A DNA stretch of 64,000 bases from Corynebacterium sanguinis (GTDB lineage Bacteria; Actinomycetota; Actinomycetes; Mycobacteriales; Mycobacteriaceae): NCBI RefSeq assembly GCF_007641235.1, contig NZ_CP038157.1:2232001-2296000 (forward strand), given 5' to 3'. The translations under genes were made by a program, and so were the position numbers. Shown here piece by piece: positions 26,024 through 35,112 of the stretch (position 1 is the stretch's first letter; every line of letters starts with the position of its first letter). The notes under the pieces were generated by a model, which saw only the letters and a program-made list of their open reading frames with translations, was not told the DNA's origin and made no database searches.

Positions 26024-26985
26024 CGGGTCCTCGCCTTCGGGTCAAGAGCGTCGCGCACGGCGTCGCCCATCATGATGAAGCTCAGCACCGTCAGCGCAAG
26101 CGCGATAGCCGGGTAGAACAGCACCATCGGCTGAGTACGTAGCGACGCCTGCGCCGCCGAAATGTCGCCGCCCCACGACACCACGGTCGTCGGCAAGCCA
26201 ATGCCCAAAAACGACAGCGTGGCTTCAGCGACGATGAACGTGCCCAGCGCCACCGTGGCATAAACGATGATCGGCGCGGCCGCGTTCGGCATGATGTGCG
26301 ATGAGATGATCCGCACGTCCGAGGCTCCCAGGGCACGCGCCGCGGTGACGAACTCGTCGTTTTTGACGCCCAGCACCGCTCCGCGGGTGATGCGGGCGAT
26401 TTGCGTCCAGCCGAACATGGCGAGTGCAAGGACAACCATCCAGATGGAGCGGCGGTCTTGGAACATCGACATCACGACAATCGCGGCGAGCACGAGCGGA
26501 ACCGCGAAGAAGATGTCGGTGATGCGCGAAAGGATCGTATCCCAGATCCCGCCGTAGAAACCGGCGATCGCGCCCACTAGTGAACCGACGAGCGTGACAA
26601 TGAGGGTGGTGAGCACGCCCACGGTCACCGACGCGCGGGCACCGTAGATGGTGCGGGAGTAGATGTCACAACCCTGACGGTCGAAACCGAACGGGTGGCC
26701 CGCCTCCGGCCCGCCCAGCGAGCGCGACAGCATGCATTCGCGCGGGTCGACACTGGTGAAAAGGCTCGGGACAAGTGCCATGGCCAGCGCCACAAGAATC
26801 AAGAGGGCGGAGACCCAAAACAGCGGGCGGCGGCGCAGGTAACGCCAGGCCTCACCCCACTGGCTCGACGGGGCGGAGTCATCTGGCACCGCATCGACGG
26901 CACCGAGCCCGGTCTCGTCGGTGTCCGCGATGAAGTATTCCTGCCCGCGTCGCAGGCGGGCGTCGACAAGCTTTGGCTTATGCAT
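26020..26985 (-). CDS. Dipeptide/oligopeptide ABC permease (DppC/OppC-like)
   Basis: 321 residues. An N-terminal cytoplasmic stretch of about 50 residues, one membrane helix and the family segment LGGPEAGHPFGFDRQGCDIYSR precede the five-helix permease domain with the EAA-type loop ARALGASDVRIISSHIMPNAAAPI, the site that touches the ATPase. ATG at 26983-26985 lies within the last codons of the upstream permease (8-nt overlap). It is the third gene of the operon. Confidence 0.92.
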   Translation of the reverse strand: MHKPKLVDARLRRGQEYFIADTDETGLGAVDAVPDDSAPSSQWGEAWRYLRRRPLFWVSALLILVALAMALVPSLFTSVDPRECMLSRSLGGPEAGHPFGFDRQGCDIYSRTIYGARASVTVGVLTTLIVTLVGSLVGAIAGFYGGIWDTILSRITDIFFAVPLVLAAIVVMSMFQDRRSIWMVVLALAMFGWTQIARITRGAVLGVKNDEFVTAARALGASDVRIISSHIMPNAAAPIIVYATVALGTFIVAEATLSFLGIGLPTTVVSWGGDISAAQASLRTQPMVLFYPAIALALTVLSFIMMGDAVRDALDPKARTR

Positions 26986-27904
26986 AGCGGATCCTTGGGT
27001 CTAAAACGGCGTAGAGGAGATCGACAATGAGGTTGGCGATGATGTAGACGATCACCAGCACCGTAGTAAACGACACCACGGTCGCGGGCTCGCCCTTGAT
27101 AATCGCCTGGTAGATGGTGCCACCCACGCCGTTGATCCCGAAGATGCCCTCCGTGACAATCGCGCCACCCATCAGCGCGCCGAGGTCGGCGCCCAGGAAA
27201 GTGACCACCGGAATGAGGGAGTTGCGCAACACGTGGCGGTTCATCACCTGGCCGTTGCTCAAGCCCTTGGCCCGGGCGGTGCGCACATAATCCGCGCGCA
27301 GGTTCTCGCTGACTGACTGGCGCGTCAGCCTGATCACGTAGGCAAACGACAAGGCACCAAGCACCACCGCCGGCATCAATAGCGCGGTAAACGATTCGTT
27401 GCGGCCCACCGTTACAGGCAAAAGCCCCCACTGCACGCCGACGACGTACTGGAGCACGAAGCCGATGACGAAGGACGGTACCGCGATGACGAACAGGGAG
27501 ACGAGGAGGATGGTGGAGTCGAAGATTCCGCCGCGGCGCACGCCGGCGATGACGCCGAAGATGATGCCGAAGAAGGCCTCGAATGCCAGCGCCATGAGCG
27601 CGAGCTTGATGGTGACGGGGAAGGCGTTCGCCATCACGGAGGAGACTGGCTGGCCCGAGAACGTGGTGCCGAAGTCTCCGGTGAAAATGCCCTTGAGGTA
27701 AAGCAGGTACTGCACAATGAAAGGCTTATCGAGGTTGTATTCAGCCTCGATGCGCGCTCGCGCCGCCTCCGTCAGTCCACGGTCGCCACCGAGGGCTTGG
27801 ACCGGGTCACCCGGCATCAAAAACACCAGCGCGTACAGAAGCAGCGTGGCGCCGAAGAATACCGGGATCATCTGGAGGAGGCGTCGCCCGATGTAACGCA
27901 ACAT
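26978..27904 (-). CDS. Dipeptide/oligopeptide ABC permease (DppB/OppB-like)
   Basis: 308 residues with the DppB N-terminus LRYIGRRLLQMIPVFFGATLLLY, the loop FLMPGDPVQALGGDRGLTEAARARIEAEYNLDKP and the EAA loop RTARAKGLSNGQVMNRHVLRNSLIPV. Six membrane helices are visible. It follows the binding-protein gene after a 120-bp gap that holds a stable hairpin, a common way to keep binding protein in excess over permease. Substrate is expected to be di- or oligopeptides. Confidence 0.93.
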   Translation of the reverse strand: MLRYIGRRLLQMIPVFFGATLLLYALVFLMPGDPVQALGGDRGLTEAARARIEAEYNLDKPFIVQYLLYLKGIFTGDFGTTFSGQPVSSVMANAFPVTIKLALMALAFEAFFGIIFGVIAGVRRGGIFDSTILLVSLFVIAVPSFVIGFVLQYVVGVQWGLLPVTVGRNESFTALLMPAVVLGALSFAYVIRLTRQSVSENLRADYVRTARAKGLSNGQVMNRHVLRNSLIPVVTFLGADLGALMGGAIVTEGIFGINGVGGTIYQAIIKGEPATVVSFTTVLVIVYIIANLIVDLLYAVLDPRIRYA

Positions 27905-27976
27905 GGTCGCGGGCTCTCCTATTCTGTTGATCTATATTTGCAATTGTTTGAATACTATTTATGGCGCAAAGCCTGA

Positions 27977-28005
27977 CGCCCCGCCGGCAGAGCGCGAGCG
28001 GGGCG
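27977..28005 (-). promoter_or_regulatory. Intercistronic hairpin between binding-protein and permease genes
   Basis: CGCCCCGC (27977-27984) pairs perfectly with GCGGGGCG (27998-28005) across a 13-nt loop. It lies about 20 nt downstream of the binding-protein stop on the same transcript and lacks a U-run. It probably stabilises the upstream message or partly terminates transcription. Confidence 0.6.
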
Positions 28006-28024
28006 GGTGGGACTCACTGAGCCG

Positions 28025-29620
28025 TTATTTCTTGGTCACTTCGTAGTAGACCGGCTGGGACTTCCAGGAGAAGGTCACATTGTCGACGTTCTCGGAGGAT
28101 CCGCCTGTCACGTTGGAGTACCACAGGGGGATCGCCGGCAGGTCGGTCAGGAGAATCTCCTGCGCCTGGTTGTAGATCGGGGTTGCGCTCTCAATGTCGC
28201 CGGAGTTGGCAGCATCCTTGAGCAACTGGTCGAACTTCGCGTTGGAGTAGTCACCGTCGTTGGAGCCGGCGCCGGTGGCGTACAAGGGGCCGAGGAAGTT
28301 ACCCAGCGACGGGTAGTCCGCCTGCCAGCCGGTGCGGAACGCACCGTTGATCGTACGGTTGGTCACGTCGTCGCGCAGGGACTTGAAGTCCGGGTACGCG
28401 TTGCCCACTGCCTCGATGCCCAGGGTGTTGCGGATCGAGTTCGCCACGGCGTCAGCCCACGCCTGGTGGCCGCCGTCAGCGTTGTAGGAGATAGAGAATT
28501 CTCCGGTGAACGGGGAAATCGCGTCGGCTTCGGCCCAGAGGCGCTTGGCCTCCTCGGGGTCGTACTGGAGCACCTCCGCGCCTTCCAAGCTGTCCGAGTG
28601 GCCCGGGATCACCGGGGAAGTGAAGTCGGTGGCCGGGGTGCGGGTGCCCTGGAAGATCGTGTCGGTGATCTGCTGACGGTCGATCGCACGCGAGAGGGCG
28701 GCACGGCGCAGCTTCCCCTCCTCCCCGGAGAAGTGCTCGAGGCGCTCAGGGATGGTGAATGACTGGAACACTGCCGACGGCTGGTTGACCGCGCGGTCAC
28801 CGAGCTCATCCTCGAACGTCGCGAACGCGGAGTCCGGAATCTCATCCAGCACGTCGAGGTTGCCTGCGAGCAGGTCGGCGTACGCGGCGTCCTGCTGCGC
28901 GTAGAAGACGAAATTCACGCCGTCGTTCTGCGCCTCGCGCTCCCCTTGGTACTCCTCGTTCGGAACAATGAGGGCGTCCTGGTTGTGGTTCCACTCCGCG
29001 AGCTTGTACGGGCCGTTGGAGATCGGGCTCTCACCGTAGGCATCGATGTCGTCGTAGGCGCTCGGGTGCATCGGGAAGTAGGCAGAGTAGCCGAGGCGGG
29101 AGGCGAAGTCGGCCTCCGGCTGGTTCAGCTCGATGGTGAAGGTTTTGTCATCGACGACCTTCAAACCCTCCATCTCGGGCTTGCCCTCCTCGTAGCCCAG
29201 GATGGGCTCGAAGAAGTAGGAACCGAGAAGCGCGTTCTCCACGGTGTAGTTCCACGCCTTGACAAAATCCTCAGCAGTGACGGGGGATCCGTCGGACCAC
29301 TTAGCGTCTTTCAGGGTGACGCGGTAGGTCTTGTCGCCCTCGAGTTCGATGGACTCCGCCAGCTCGTTGTGGGCTTTGCCCTCACCGTCGTAGTACACGA
29401 GACCGGAGTAAATGTTATCCACGATCCGGCCGCCGCCGTTCTCGTTGGTGTTGCCCGGGACAAGCGGGTTTTGAGGCTCGACGCCGCGAGCGAGGACGTA
29501 GTTGTCACCGCCGCCACCCTGAGCGTTGTTTGAGCCGGAGCCCGATTCTGAACCGCAGGCAGCGAGGCCGAGCGCGAGTGCGCTGGCTGCTGCCACGGAG
29601 GTTACTTTCTTAAATCGCAA
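28025..29620 (-). CDS. Oligopeptide-binding lipoprotein (OppA/DppA-like, family 5)
   Basis: 531 residues. The signal peptide ends in LGLAACGSE with the lipidated Cys at residue 22, followed by a Ser/Gly/Asn linker. Family-5 signatures are AKWSDGSPVTAEDFVKAWNY and the LRRAALSRAIDRQQI segment. It captures peptides outside the membrane for the DppB/DppC/ATPase complex encoded downstream. The start is TTG at 29618-29620 with AAGGAG 8 nt upstream. The 208-bp gap behind it (29621-29828) is AT-rich around 29700-29780 and is the likely operon promoter region; no defined site is recognised. Confidence 0.92.
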   Translation of the reverse strand: MRFKKVTSVAAASALALGLAACGSESGSGSNNAQGGGGDNYVLARGVEPQNPLVPGNTNENGGGRIVDNIYSGLVYYDGEGKAHNELAESIELEGDKTYRVTLKDAKWSDGSPVTAEDFVKAWNYTVENALLGSYFFEPILGYEEGKPEMEGLKVVDDKTFTIELNQPEADFASRLGYSAYFPMHPSAYDDIDAYGESPISNGPYKLAEWNHNQDALIVPNEEYQGEREAQNDGVNFVFYAQQDAAYADLLAGNLDVLDEIPDSAFATFEDELGDRAVNQPSAVFQSFTIPERLEHFSGEEGKLRRAALSRAIDRQQITDTIFQGTRTPATDFTSPVIPGHSDSLEGAEVLQYDPEEAKRLWAEADAISPFTGEFSISYNADGGHQAWADAVANSIRNTLGIEAVGNAYPDFKSLRDDVTNRTINGAFRTGWQADYPSLGNFLGPLYATGAGSNDGDYSNAKFDQLLKDAANSGDIESATPIYNQAQEILLTDLPAIPLWYSNVTGGSSENVDNVTFSWKSQPVYYEVTKK

Positions 29621-29828
29621 AGCGAATCTCCTTTATCTTCGACCGACTGCACAACGCTTCGCTCCACCGAGTTCTCCAGGTGCACCAAGTACTCCAGATC
29701 ACCCGCAAGCGAATTGCGAATATTTCATCACAAAAATTGGATTTTCAATACAAAGTTAGATTTTCTCTGCGAAGTTTCTGCATTTTCGCTGGTTACAGGC
29801 GGCGCGCTCCACGAAGTTTACCCCCCGT

Positions 29829-30161
29829 TCACCCCCGCTTCCCCTCCCCCGTGCGCACCCACGTCACTACAAGCCCATCAGTTTCTCCAAAGCGCTCGAG
29901 GTGCTTGCCGACAATCTCCTCAGCCTGGTCGATATTCTCAGACGGCGCCTCCATGGCGAGCACCAGCACGTTGTCCCCGCACAACATGTCGCAGGTGCCC
30001 ACCGGGACACCGTCGCGCGGTGGGAAAATGAGCTGGCCGCGGCCGGTATCCGGGTCGAAGGCAGTCTCGATTTTCCGGCCGAGGTGGCTGGCCAGTTGTT
30101 TCGCGTAGCGTGCGGGCCTTTCCGTGGCGACACGCGCCGTGGATGTCACTAGATCAGACAT
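29829..30161 (-). CDS. DUF2218 domain protein
   Basis: 110 residues. TSTARVATERPARYAKQLASHLGRK at the N-terminus and the central GQLIFPPRDG match DUF2218, a family of small siderophore-linked or unknown proteins (often next to iron-uptake genes in Actinobacteria). I start at ATG 30159-30161 (MSDLVTS); a GTG two codons earlier is possible. No iron genes are adjacent here, so the role is not clear. It is divergent from the DUF808 gene. Confidence 0.82.
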   Translation of the reverse strand: MSDLVTSTARVATERPARYAKQLASHLGRKIETAFDPDTGRGQLIFPPRDGVPVGTCDMLCGDNVLVLAMEAPSENIDQAEEIVGKHLERFGETDGLVVTWVRTGEGKRG

Positions 30162-30249
30162 GACCACACCTTACCCACCGCACGGCGCTATGCGGTGCAC
30201 TAAGATTTCCATGTCTAACGCTCTCACCCTTACCTGAAAGGGGCACACC

Positions 30250-31179
30250 ATGGCCGGTGGCCTACTCGCGCTGCTTGACGACGTCGCACTGATCGCCCGC
30301 ACCGCCGCCTCATCCGCCGACGATGTCGCCGCAATGACCGCCAAGACCTCCGCCAAGGCCGCCGGAGTGGTGATCGACGACGCCGCAGTGACCCCGCAGT
30401 ACGTGCGCGACGTCACCCCGGCGCGCGAGCTGCCGATGATCTGGCGCATTGCAAAGGGCTCGTTCCGCAACAAGCTGCTCTTTATCCTCCCGATCGCACT
30501 GCTGCTCAACGCCATCGCCCCGTGGGCGCTGGTGCCGATCCTCATGATCGGCGGCGCCTACCTCTGCTTCGAGGGCGCGGAGAAGATCCTGCACAAGTTC
30601 TTCTCCTCACACGACACCCACGAGAACGCCCAGGGCACCGAGAAGGACGAAAAGGACGAAGACGCCCTGGTCTCGGGTGCAATCCGCACGGACCTGATCC
30701 TCTCGGCCGAGATCATGATTATCGCCCTCGACGAGGTCAAGGACGAGCCGATCTGGATGGAGGCGGCGGTCCTCGCCTCAGTGGGCATCTTTATTACCCT
30801 CGCGGTCTACGGCGCGGTGGCCCTGCTGGTCAAGATCGACGACATCGGCCTCGGCATGATCCGCCGCGGCAATGCTGTGGGCTTCGGCCGCGCGCTGGTT
30901 AAGGCCATGCCGTACGTGCTCAGCGCGATCGGCATAATCGGCACGATCGCCATGCTGTGGGTCGGCGGCCACCTCATTATCCGCGGTCTCGACGAGGTGT
31001 TCGGCCTGCACTGGCTGCACGACATCATCGTCTCCGGCCAGGAAGCCGTCGGTGGCGGCGTCGCAGGCTGGTTCGTTGACACAGGCGTCTCCCTCATCGT
31101 CGGACTGATCACGGGTCTTCTCGTCGTCGGCGTCGTCACGCTGGTGAAGAAGATGCTGCCTGCCAAGCCGAGCCGATGA
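30250..31179 (+). CDS. DUF808 family inner-membrane protein
   Basis: 309 residues, beginning MAGGLLALLDDVALIARTAASSADDVAAMTAKTSAKAAGVV, which is the DUF808 (YedI-like) signature. Several hydrophobic segments follow (LLFILPIALLLNAIAPWALVPILMIGG; VLASVGIFITLAVYGAVALLV; WFVDTGVSLIVGLITGLLVVGVVTLV). Function is unknown. GAAAGGGG lies before the ATG. A 9-codon ATG frame (30211-30237) directly upstream overlaps this ribosome-binding site. The stop overlaps the start of the UvrA-like gene (ATGA, 31176-31179). Confidence 0.88.
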   Translation: MAGGLLALLDDVALIARTAASSADDVAAMTAKTSAKAAGVVIDDAAVTPQYVRDVTPARELPMIWRIAKGSFRNKLLFILPIALLLNAIAPWALVPILMIGGAYLCFEGAEKILHKFFSSHDTHENAQGTEKDEKDEDALVSGAIRTDLILSAEIMIIALDEVKDEPIWMEAAVLASVGIFITLAVYGAVALLVKIDDIGLGMIRRGNAVGFGRALVKAMPYVLSAIGIIGTIAMLWVGGHLIIRGLDEVFGLHWLHDIIVSGQEAVGGGVAGWFVDTGVSLIVGLITGLLVVGVVTLVKKMLPAKPSR

Positions 31180-33524
31180 GTGACACGCGCGCGGCGGACT
31201 ACTACGAGTTCATCCGCGTCGTCGGGGCGCACGAGAATAACCTCAAAAATGTCTCCCTCGACATCCCGAAACGGCGCCTGACCGTGTTCGCGGGCGTATC
31301 CGGCTCCGGCAAGTCCTCGCTGGTCTTCGACACCATCGCCGCCGAATCGCGCCGGCTGATCAACGAGACCTACTCCACATTTATCCAAGGCTTCATGCCG
31401 TCGATGGCGCGCCCCGACGTCGACCGCCTCGAGGGTCTGACCACGGCGATCATCGTAGATCAAAACCAGCTCGGCACGAACGCGCGCTCCACCGTCGGAA
31501 CCGCGACCGACGCGACCGCCATGCTGCGCGTGCTGTTCTCCCGCATCGCGCAACCCAACGCGGGCGGCCCCGGCGCCTACTCCTTCAACGTCCCCTCCGT
31601 CAGCGCCGGGGGCGTGCTTACCGACGCCCGCGGCAACAAAAAGGTCCTCAAAGATTACAAGCGCACCGGCGGAATGTGCCCCGACTGCGAAGGCACGGGG
31701 CGTGCTTCGGTCCTGGACGTTGACGAGGTCGTCGACAAGCAGAAATCGCTCGATGAGGGCGCGGTGACGGTGCCCGGGTACAAGCCCGGGTCGTGGCAGC
31801 TGCGTCACTACTCGGACTCCGGCTTCTTCCCCACCGACCGGCCCGTCGGCGAGTTCACCGACGAGCAGCTGCACACTTTGTTGTACGCCGAGCCGCGCAA
31901 GGTGGACTTCCTGGGCATCAACACCACCTACGAGGGGTTGATACCGAAGCTGAGCAAGTCCCTGCTGACCAAGGAAAAGGAGGGAATGCAAAAGGCGATG
32001 CGCGAGTTCGTCGAGCGCGCCGTCACCACCGCGCCGTGCCCCGCCTGCGGTGGCACGCGTCTTGCCGACCACGCACGTGAGTCGCGCATCCGCGGCAAGA
32101 ACATCGCCGAGCTGTGCGCGATGGAAGTCGCCGACCTCGCCGCATGGTTCGCTCAGCTTGACGACGCCTCCGCGGCTCCGCTTACCTTCGCGATACGCGA
32201 AACGCTGGCCCACTTCGTCACCATCGGGCTCGGCTACATCACCCTCGACCGCCCGACGTCGACGCTGTCCGGCGGCGAGGCGCAGCGCATAAAAATGATC
32301 CGCCACCTCGGCTCCGCGCTAACGGATGTGACCTACGTCTTCGACGAGCCCACCGCCGGGCTGCACCCCGACGACATCGAGCGGATGAACACCTTGCTTC
32401 TGCAGCTGCGCGACAAGGGCAACACAGTGCTCGTGGTTGAACACAAGCCGCAGACTATCGAGATCGCCGACCACGTCGTCGAGCTGGGCCCCGGGGCGGG
32501 TGCCGCGGGTGGAGAGGTGGTGTTTGAGGGGGGCGTCGATACGCTCAAGCGCTCTGACACCATCACCGGCCGCCACCTGCACAAGCGCTACCGGCTCAAG
32601 CCGGACGCGGAGTGCCGGGCGGGCGACGGCACACTCGAGATCCGCGGCGCGAGCGAGAACAACCTGGTGGGTGTGGACACCAACATCCCGCGCGGGGCGC
32701 TGACCGTGATCACCGGCGTGGCGGGTTCCGGCAAGTCCTCGCTCGTGCGCGCGATCCCGCTTGATGATTCCGCCGTGTGGGTGGACCAGGCTTCGATTAG
32801 CGGCTCGCGCCGATCGAATCCCGCGACCTACACCGGCGCGCTGGACCCGATCCGCAAGGCGTTTGCCAAGCACAACGGGGTGAAACCCGCCCTATTTTCG
32901 CCGAATTCCGAAGGCGCCTGCGCCAACTGCAAGGGGGCCGGCGTCGTCTACGTCGACCTGGGCATGATGCAGGGCGTCGACATCACGTGCGACGTGTGCG
33001 AGGGCAAGCGCTTCGACGACGCCGTGCTCGTGCACACCTTCGGCGGGCTCAACATCGCCGAGGTGCTGGACATGCCCGCCGTGCGTGCCGCGGAGTTCTT
33101 CACCGAGAACAAGGTCCCGGCAGCCGCGCGCATCGCCGGCCACCTCGTCGACGTGGGCCTGGGCTACCTCACGCTCGGCCAGCCGCTGACCACCCTGTCC
33201 GGTGGCGAGCGCCAGCGCCTGAAACTCGCGAGCCATCTGTCGGACAAGGCGACGATGTTCGTTCTCGACGAGCCGACCACAGGGCTGCACGTCGCCGACT
33301 CGGCCGCGCTGGTAGACCTCTTCGACCGGCTTGTCGACGCCGGCGCGACCGTCATCGTCATCGAGCACAACCCCGCCGTGATTGCGCGCGCCGACTACAT
33401 CATTGACCTCGGCCCGGGCGCGGGCTCCGCTGGCGGCCGCATCGTCGCCCACGGCACCCCGAGCGCTGTCGCCGCGAACCCCGACTCGCTTACCGGGGTG
33501 TATCTGCGAAGGTTCTCAAGCTAG
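31176..33524 (+). CDS. Short UvrA-like ATPase (excinuclease subunit A paralogue)
   Basis: 782 residues, against about 950 for UvrA. Two ABC ATPase cores are seen: Walker A GVSGSGKSS and GVAGSGKSS, signatures LSGGEAQRIK and LSGGERQRLK, Walker B VFDEPTAGLHP and VLDEPTTGLHV. Zinc-binding cysteine pairs are CPDCEGTG, CPACGGTR, CANCKGAG and CDVCEGKR. The segment that in UvrA holds the UvrB-binding domain (after about residue 130) is missing. Such short paralogues occur in Actinobacteria and have been linked to tolerance of DNA-binding drugs, but the role here is inferred. Translation is coupled to the DUF808 gene. Confidence 0.88.
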   Translation: MSDTRAADYYEFIRVVGAHENNLKNVSLDIPKRRLTVFAGVSGSGKSSLVFDTIAAESRRLINETYSTFIQGFMPSMARPDVDRLEGLTTAIIVDQNQLGTNARSTVGTATDATAMLRVLFSRIAQPNAGGPGAYSFNVPSVSAGGVLTDARGNKKVLKDYKRTGGMCPDCEGTGRASVLDVDEVVDKQKSLDEGAVTVPGYKPGSWQLRHYSDSGFFPTDRPVGEFTDEQLHTLLYAEPRKVDFLGINTTYEGLIPKLSKSLLTKEKEGMQKAMREFVERAVTTAPCPACGGTRLADHARESRIRGKNIAELCAMEVADLAAWFAQLDDASAAPLTFAIRETLAHFVTIGLGYITLDRPTSTLSGGEAQRIKMIRHLGSALTDVTYVFDEPTAGLHPDDIERMNTLLLQLRDKGNTVLVVEHKPQTIEIADHVVELGPGAGAAGGEVVFEGGVDTLKRSDTITGRHLHKRYRLKPDAECRAGDGTLEIRGASENNLVGVDTNIPRGALTVITGVAGSGKSSLVRAIPLDDSAVWVDQASISGSRRSNPATYTGALDPIRKAFAKHNGVKPALFSPNSEGACANCKGAGVVYVDLGMMQGVDITCDVCEGKRFDDAVLVHTFGGLNIAEVLDMPAVRAAEFFTENKVPAAARIAGHLVDVGLGYLTLGQPLTTLSGGERQRLKLASHLSDKATMFVLDEPTTGLHVADSAALVDLFDRLVDAGATVIVIEHNPAVIARADYIIDLGPGAGSAGGRIVAHGTPSAVAANPDSLTGVYLRRFSS

Positions 33525-33594
33525 CCAAACCCGAGGCCGAATAAGGGGTATCGTCGAAGGTGTAAACGTACTCGGTATGTAAGGAGAGATTAGT

Positions 33595-34011
33595 ATGTCT
33601 CACGGCACTGGAGATCACGGCCCGAAGCCCTACGCAGTAGACATTGAGAAGGCCACGGTCGACAACGACGCCTTCCGTGACACCCTCTGGACCGGCGAGC
33701 ACCTGCAGCTCACCGTTATGACCATTCCTGCCGGTGGCGAGATCGGCGCTGAGATCCACGACGACCACGATCAGTTCCTTCGCCTCGAGGCTGGCTCCCT
33801 GCGCGCGATGATCGGCACGAGCGAGACCGAGCTCGAGCTCGACGAGACGGTCCACGACGACTTCGCCATCTTCGTGCCGGCCGGCAAGTGGCACAACTTC
33901 GTCAACGAGGGCGACGAGCCCGCGAAGCTGTACTCCATCTACGCTGCTCCGGAGCACAAGCACGGCACCTTCCACGCCACCAAGGCGGACGCGGACGCCG
34001 CTGAGCACTAG
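33595..34011 (+). CDS. Cupin domain protein
   Basis: 138 residues, a single cupin beta-barrel. Motif 1 is GGEIGAEIHDDHDQFLRLEAG (metal ligands His, His and Glu positions) and motif 2 is FVPAGKWHNFVNEGDEP. The combination with the N-terminal DNDAFRDTLWTGEHLQLTVMTI is typical of small cytosolic cupins, sometimes mannose-6-phosphate-isomerase-like. No substrate can be assigned. AAGGAGAG precedes the ATG. The next gene starts 4 bp after the stop, so the two are probably one operon. Confidence 0.85.
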   Translation: MSHGTGDHGPKPYAVDIEKATVDNDAFRDTLWTGEHLQLTVMTIPAGGEIGAEIHDDHDQFLRLEAGSLRAMIGTSETELELDETVHDDFAIFVPAGKWHNFVNEGDEPAKLYSIYAAPEHKHGTFHATKADADAAEH

Positions 34012-34015
34012 TTAC

Positions 34016-34966
34016 GTGAGCGGCCCGACCGTCTACCCCCTCGCGCCCTCGGCGTGGGGGGCAGCAGAAGAGATTGACGTCGACCACTTGGTCCAGGCGC
34101 TGCTTTTCAGCGAAGTGACCAGCACGTTCGGCACCACCTACCTCGAGGTTCGACTTGAGCCGGACCCGCTGACCCGCGGCTGGCGAGTGCGCGCGGGCGA
34201 GCACGTGATCGGTGCCATCACTGCGGCTGTGCGCAGCCGCTTCCCCGCCATCGAACGCATCCACGCGTCTGGCTTCGTGCCGAGCACCATCGCGGGAGCC
34301 CGCTTTGATTCTGAGCGAGGTCGGTGCGATGTGCAGGTGTACCTGCCCCCGCCACAGATGTGCGTGCCCCGCAACAATGCCCCCGCGGGCGCGGTCGTTC
34401 TCGGCCCCGGCGACATGATCGCCGTCGACACCTCGACCGGCGAGTTCACCGCCGCCGAGCTGGCTGCGCGCTCCCCCGGCCAATGGCTGGTTGGTCTGTC
34501 GATTGTCGGCGACGCCGTCGTGATCACCCTCGACGGGCGCGTACTGGGCACCGTCTCTGATGCCGACAACGCCGCATTAGCGTCGCTTATCGACGCCCCC
34601 ACCTCCTACGCCCGCGCCCACATCATCGACGCGATGGTTGGCCTCGACGTTTCCGAACCGGCCGCGGAGCCGGCCCCCGTACCAGCGTTAACTGTGCCGG
34701 CGCCGGAACCCGAGCGCGACTGGAACTTGGTCACGTTCCCCGACGGAACGTGGTCGGTGGTTGTGGAACGTGACGCTGCGATCGACCCGGAAGATATCGC
34801 TGCGCCGGCTCGTCGATCTCGCCCCGTGGCGGGTCCGGCTTCGATTGACTTCACGCCTACGACGAGCTTTCGGGCGTCGTCGGCCGCCTACCTCACGGAG
34901 GTGGAGAAGATGCGCATCCGCCGCGAGCAGCAAGACGCTTCCAAGGGTGGGCGGCACCGTCGGTAG
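34016..34966 (+). CDS. Unknown actinobacterial protein
   Basis: 316 residues, GTG start 4 bp after the cupin gene without its own clear ribosome-binding site. The N-terminal 200 residues look globular (LVQALLFSEVTSTFGTTYLEVRLEPDP; CDVQVYLPPPQMCVPRNNAPAG). A Pro/Ala/Glu linker (EPAAEPAPVPALTVPAPEPE) and a basic C-terminus ending KGGRHRR follow. No membrane segments or signal peptide. I do not recognise a family; the layout of a folded domain, flexible linker and charged tail suggests a scaffolding or envelope-associated cytosolic protein, but that is a guess. Confidence 0.7.
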   Translation: MSGPTVYPLAPSAWGAAEEIDVDHLVQALLFSEVTSTFGTTYLEVRLEPDPLTRGWRVRAGEHVIGAITAAVRSRFPAIERIHASGFVPSTIAGARFDSERGRCDVQVYLPPPQMCVPRNNAPAGAVVLGPGDMIAVDTSTGEFTAAELAARSPGQWLVGLSIVGDAVVITLDGRVLGTVSDADNAALASLIDAPTSYARAHIIDAMVGLDVSEPAAEPAPVPALTVPAPEPERDWNLVTFPDGTWSVVVERDAAIDPEDIAAPARRSRPVAGPASIDFTPTTSFRASSAAYLTEVEKMRIRREQQDASKGGRHRR

Positions 34967-34968
34967 TT

Positions 34969-35021
34969 CGGGTTTTGTTCGGGCGCGCTGAGGTATAGGT
35001 GCTAGACCTCAAGAAAACCCG
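34969..35021 (+). terminator. Nested inverted repeat after the cupin operon
   Basis: CGGGTTTT (34969-34976) pairs with AAAACCCG (35014-35021), and inside it TGAGGT (34989-34994) pairs with ACCTCA (35006-35011). It starts 3 nt after the stop codon. There is no U-run at the end, so termination efficiency is uncertain. It shares the 12-mer GGGCGCGCTGAG with the hairpin at 24252. Bases 35022-35112 show nothing clear. Confidence 0.5.
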
Positions 35022-35112
35022 CACCACCAACAAGCTCCCCAGCGCACCCCCCAGACCGGTATAGTCCCCAGCGTTCCCGAACCGAATTACCGAAGCCAGT
35101 CCCCGAAGTCCC

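Noticed and set aside
30807..32306. 499-residue minus-strand frame across DUF808 and the UvrA-like gene
   Set aside because: Covers the junction of two overlapping real genes on the opposite strand and has no recognisable domain.
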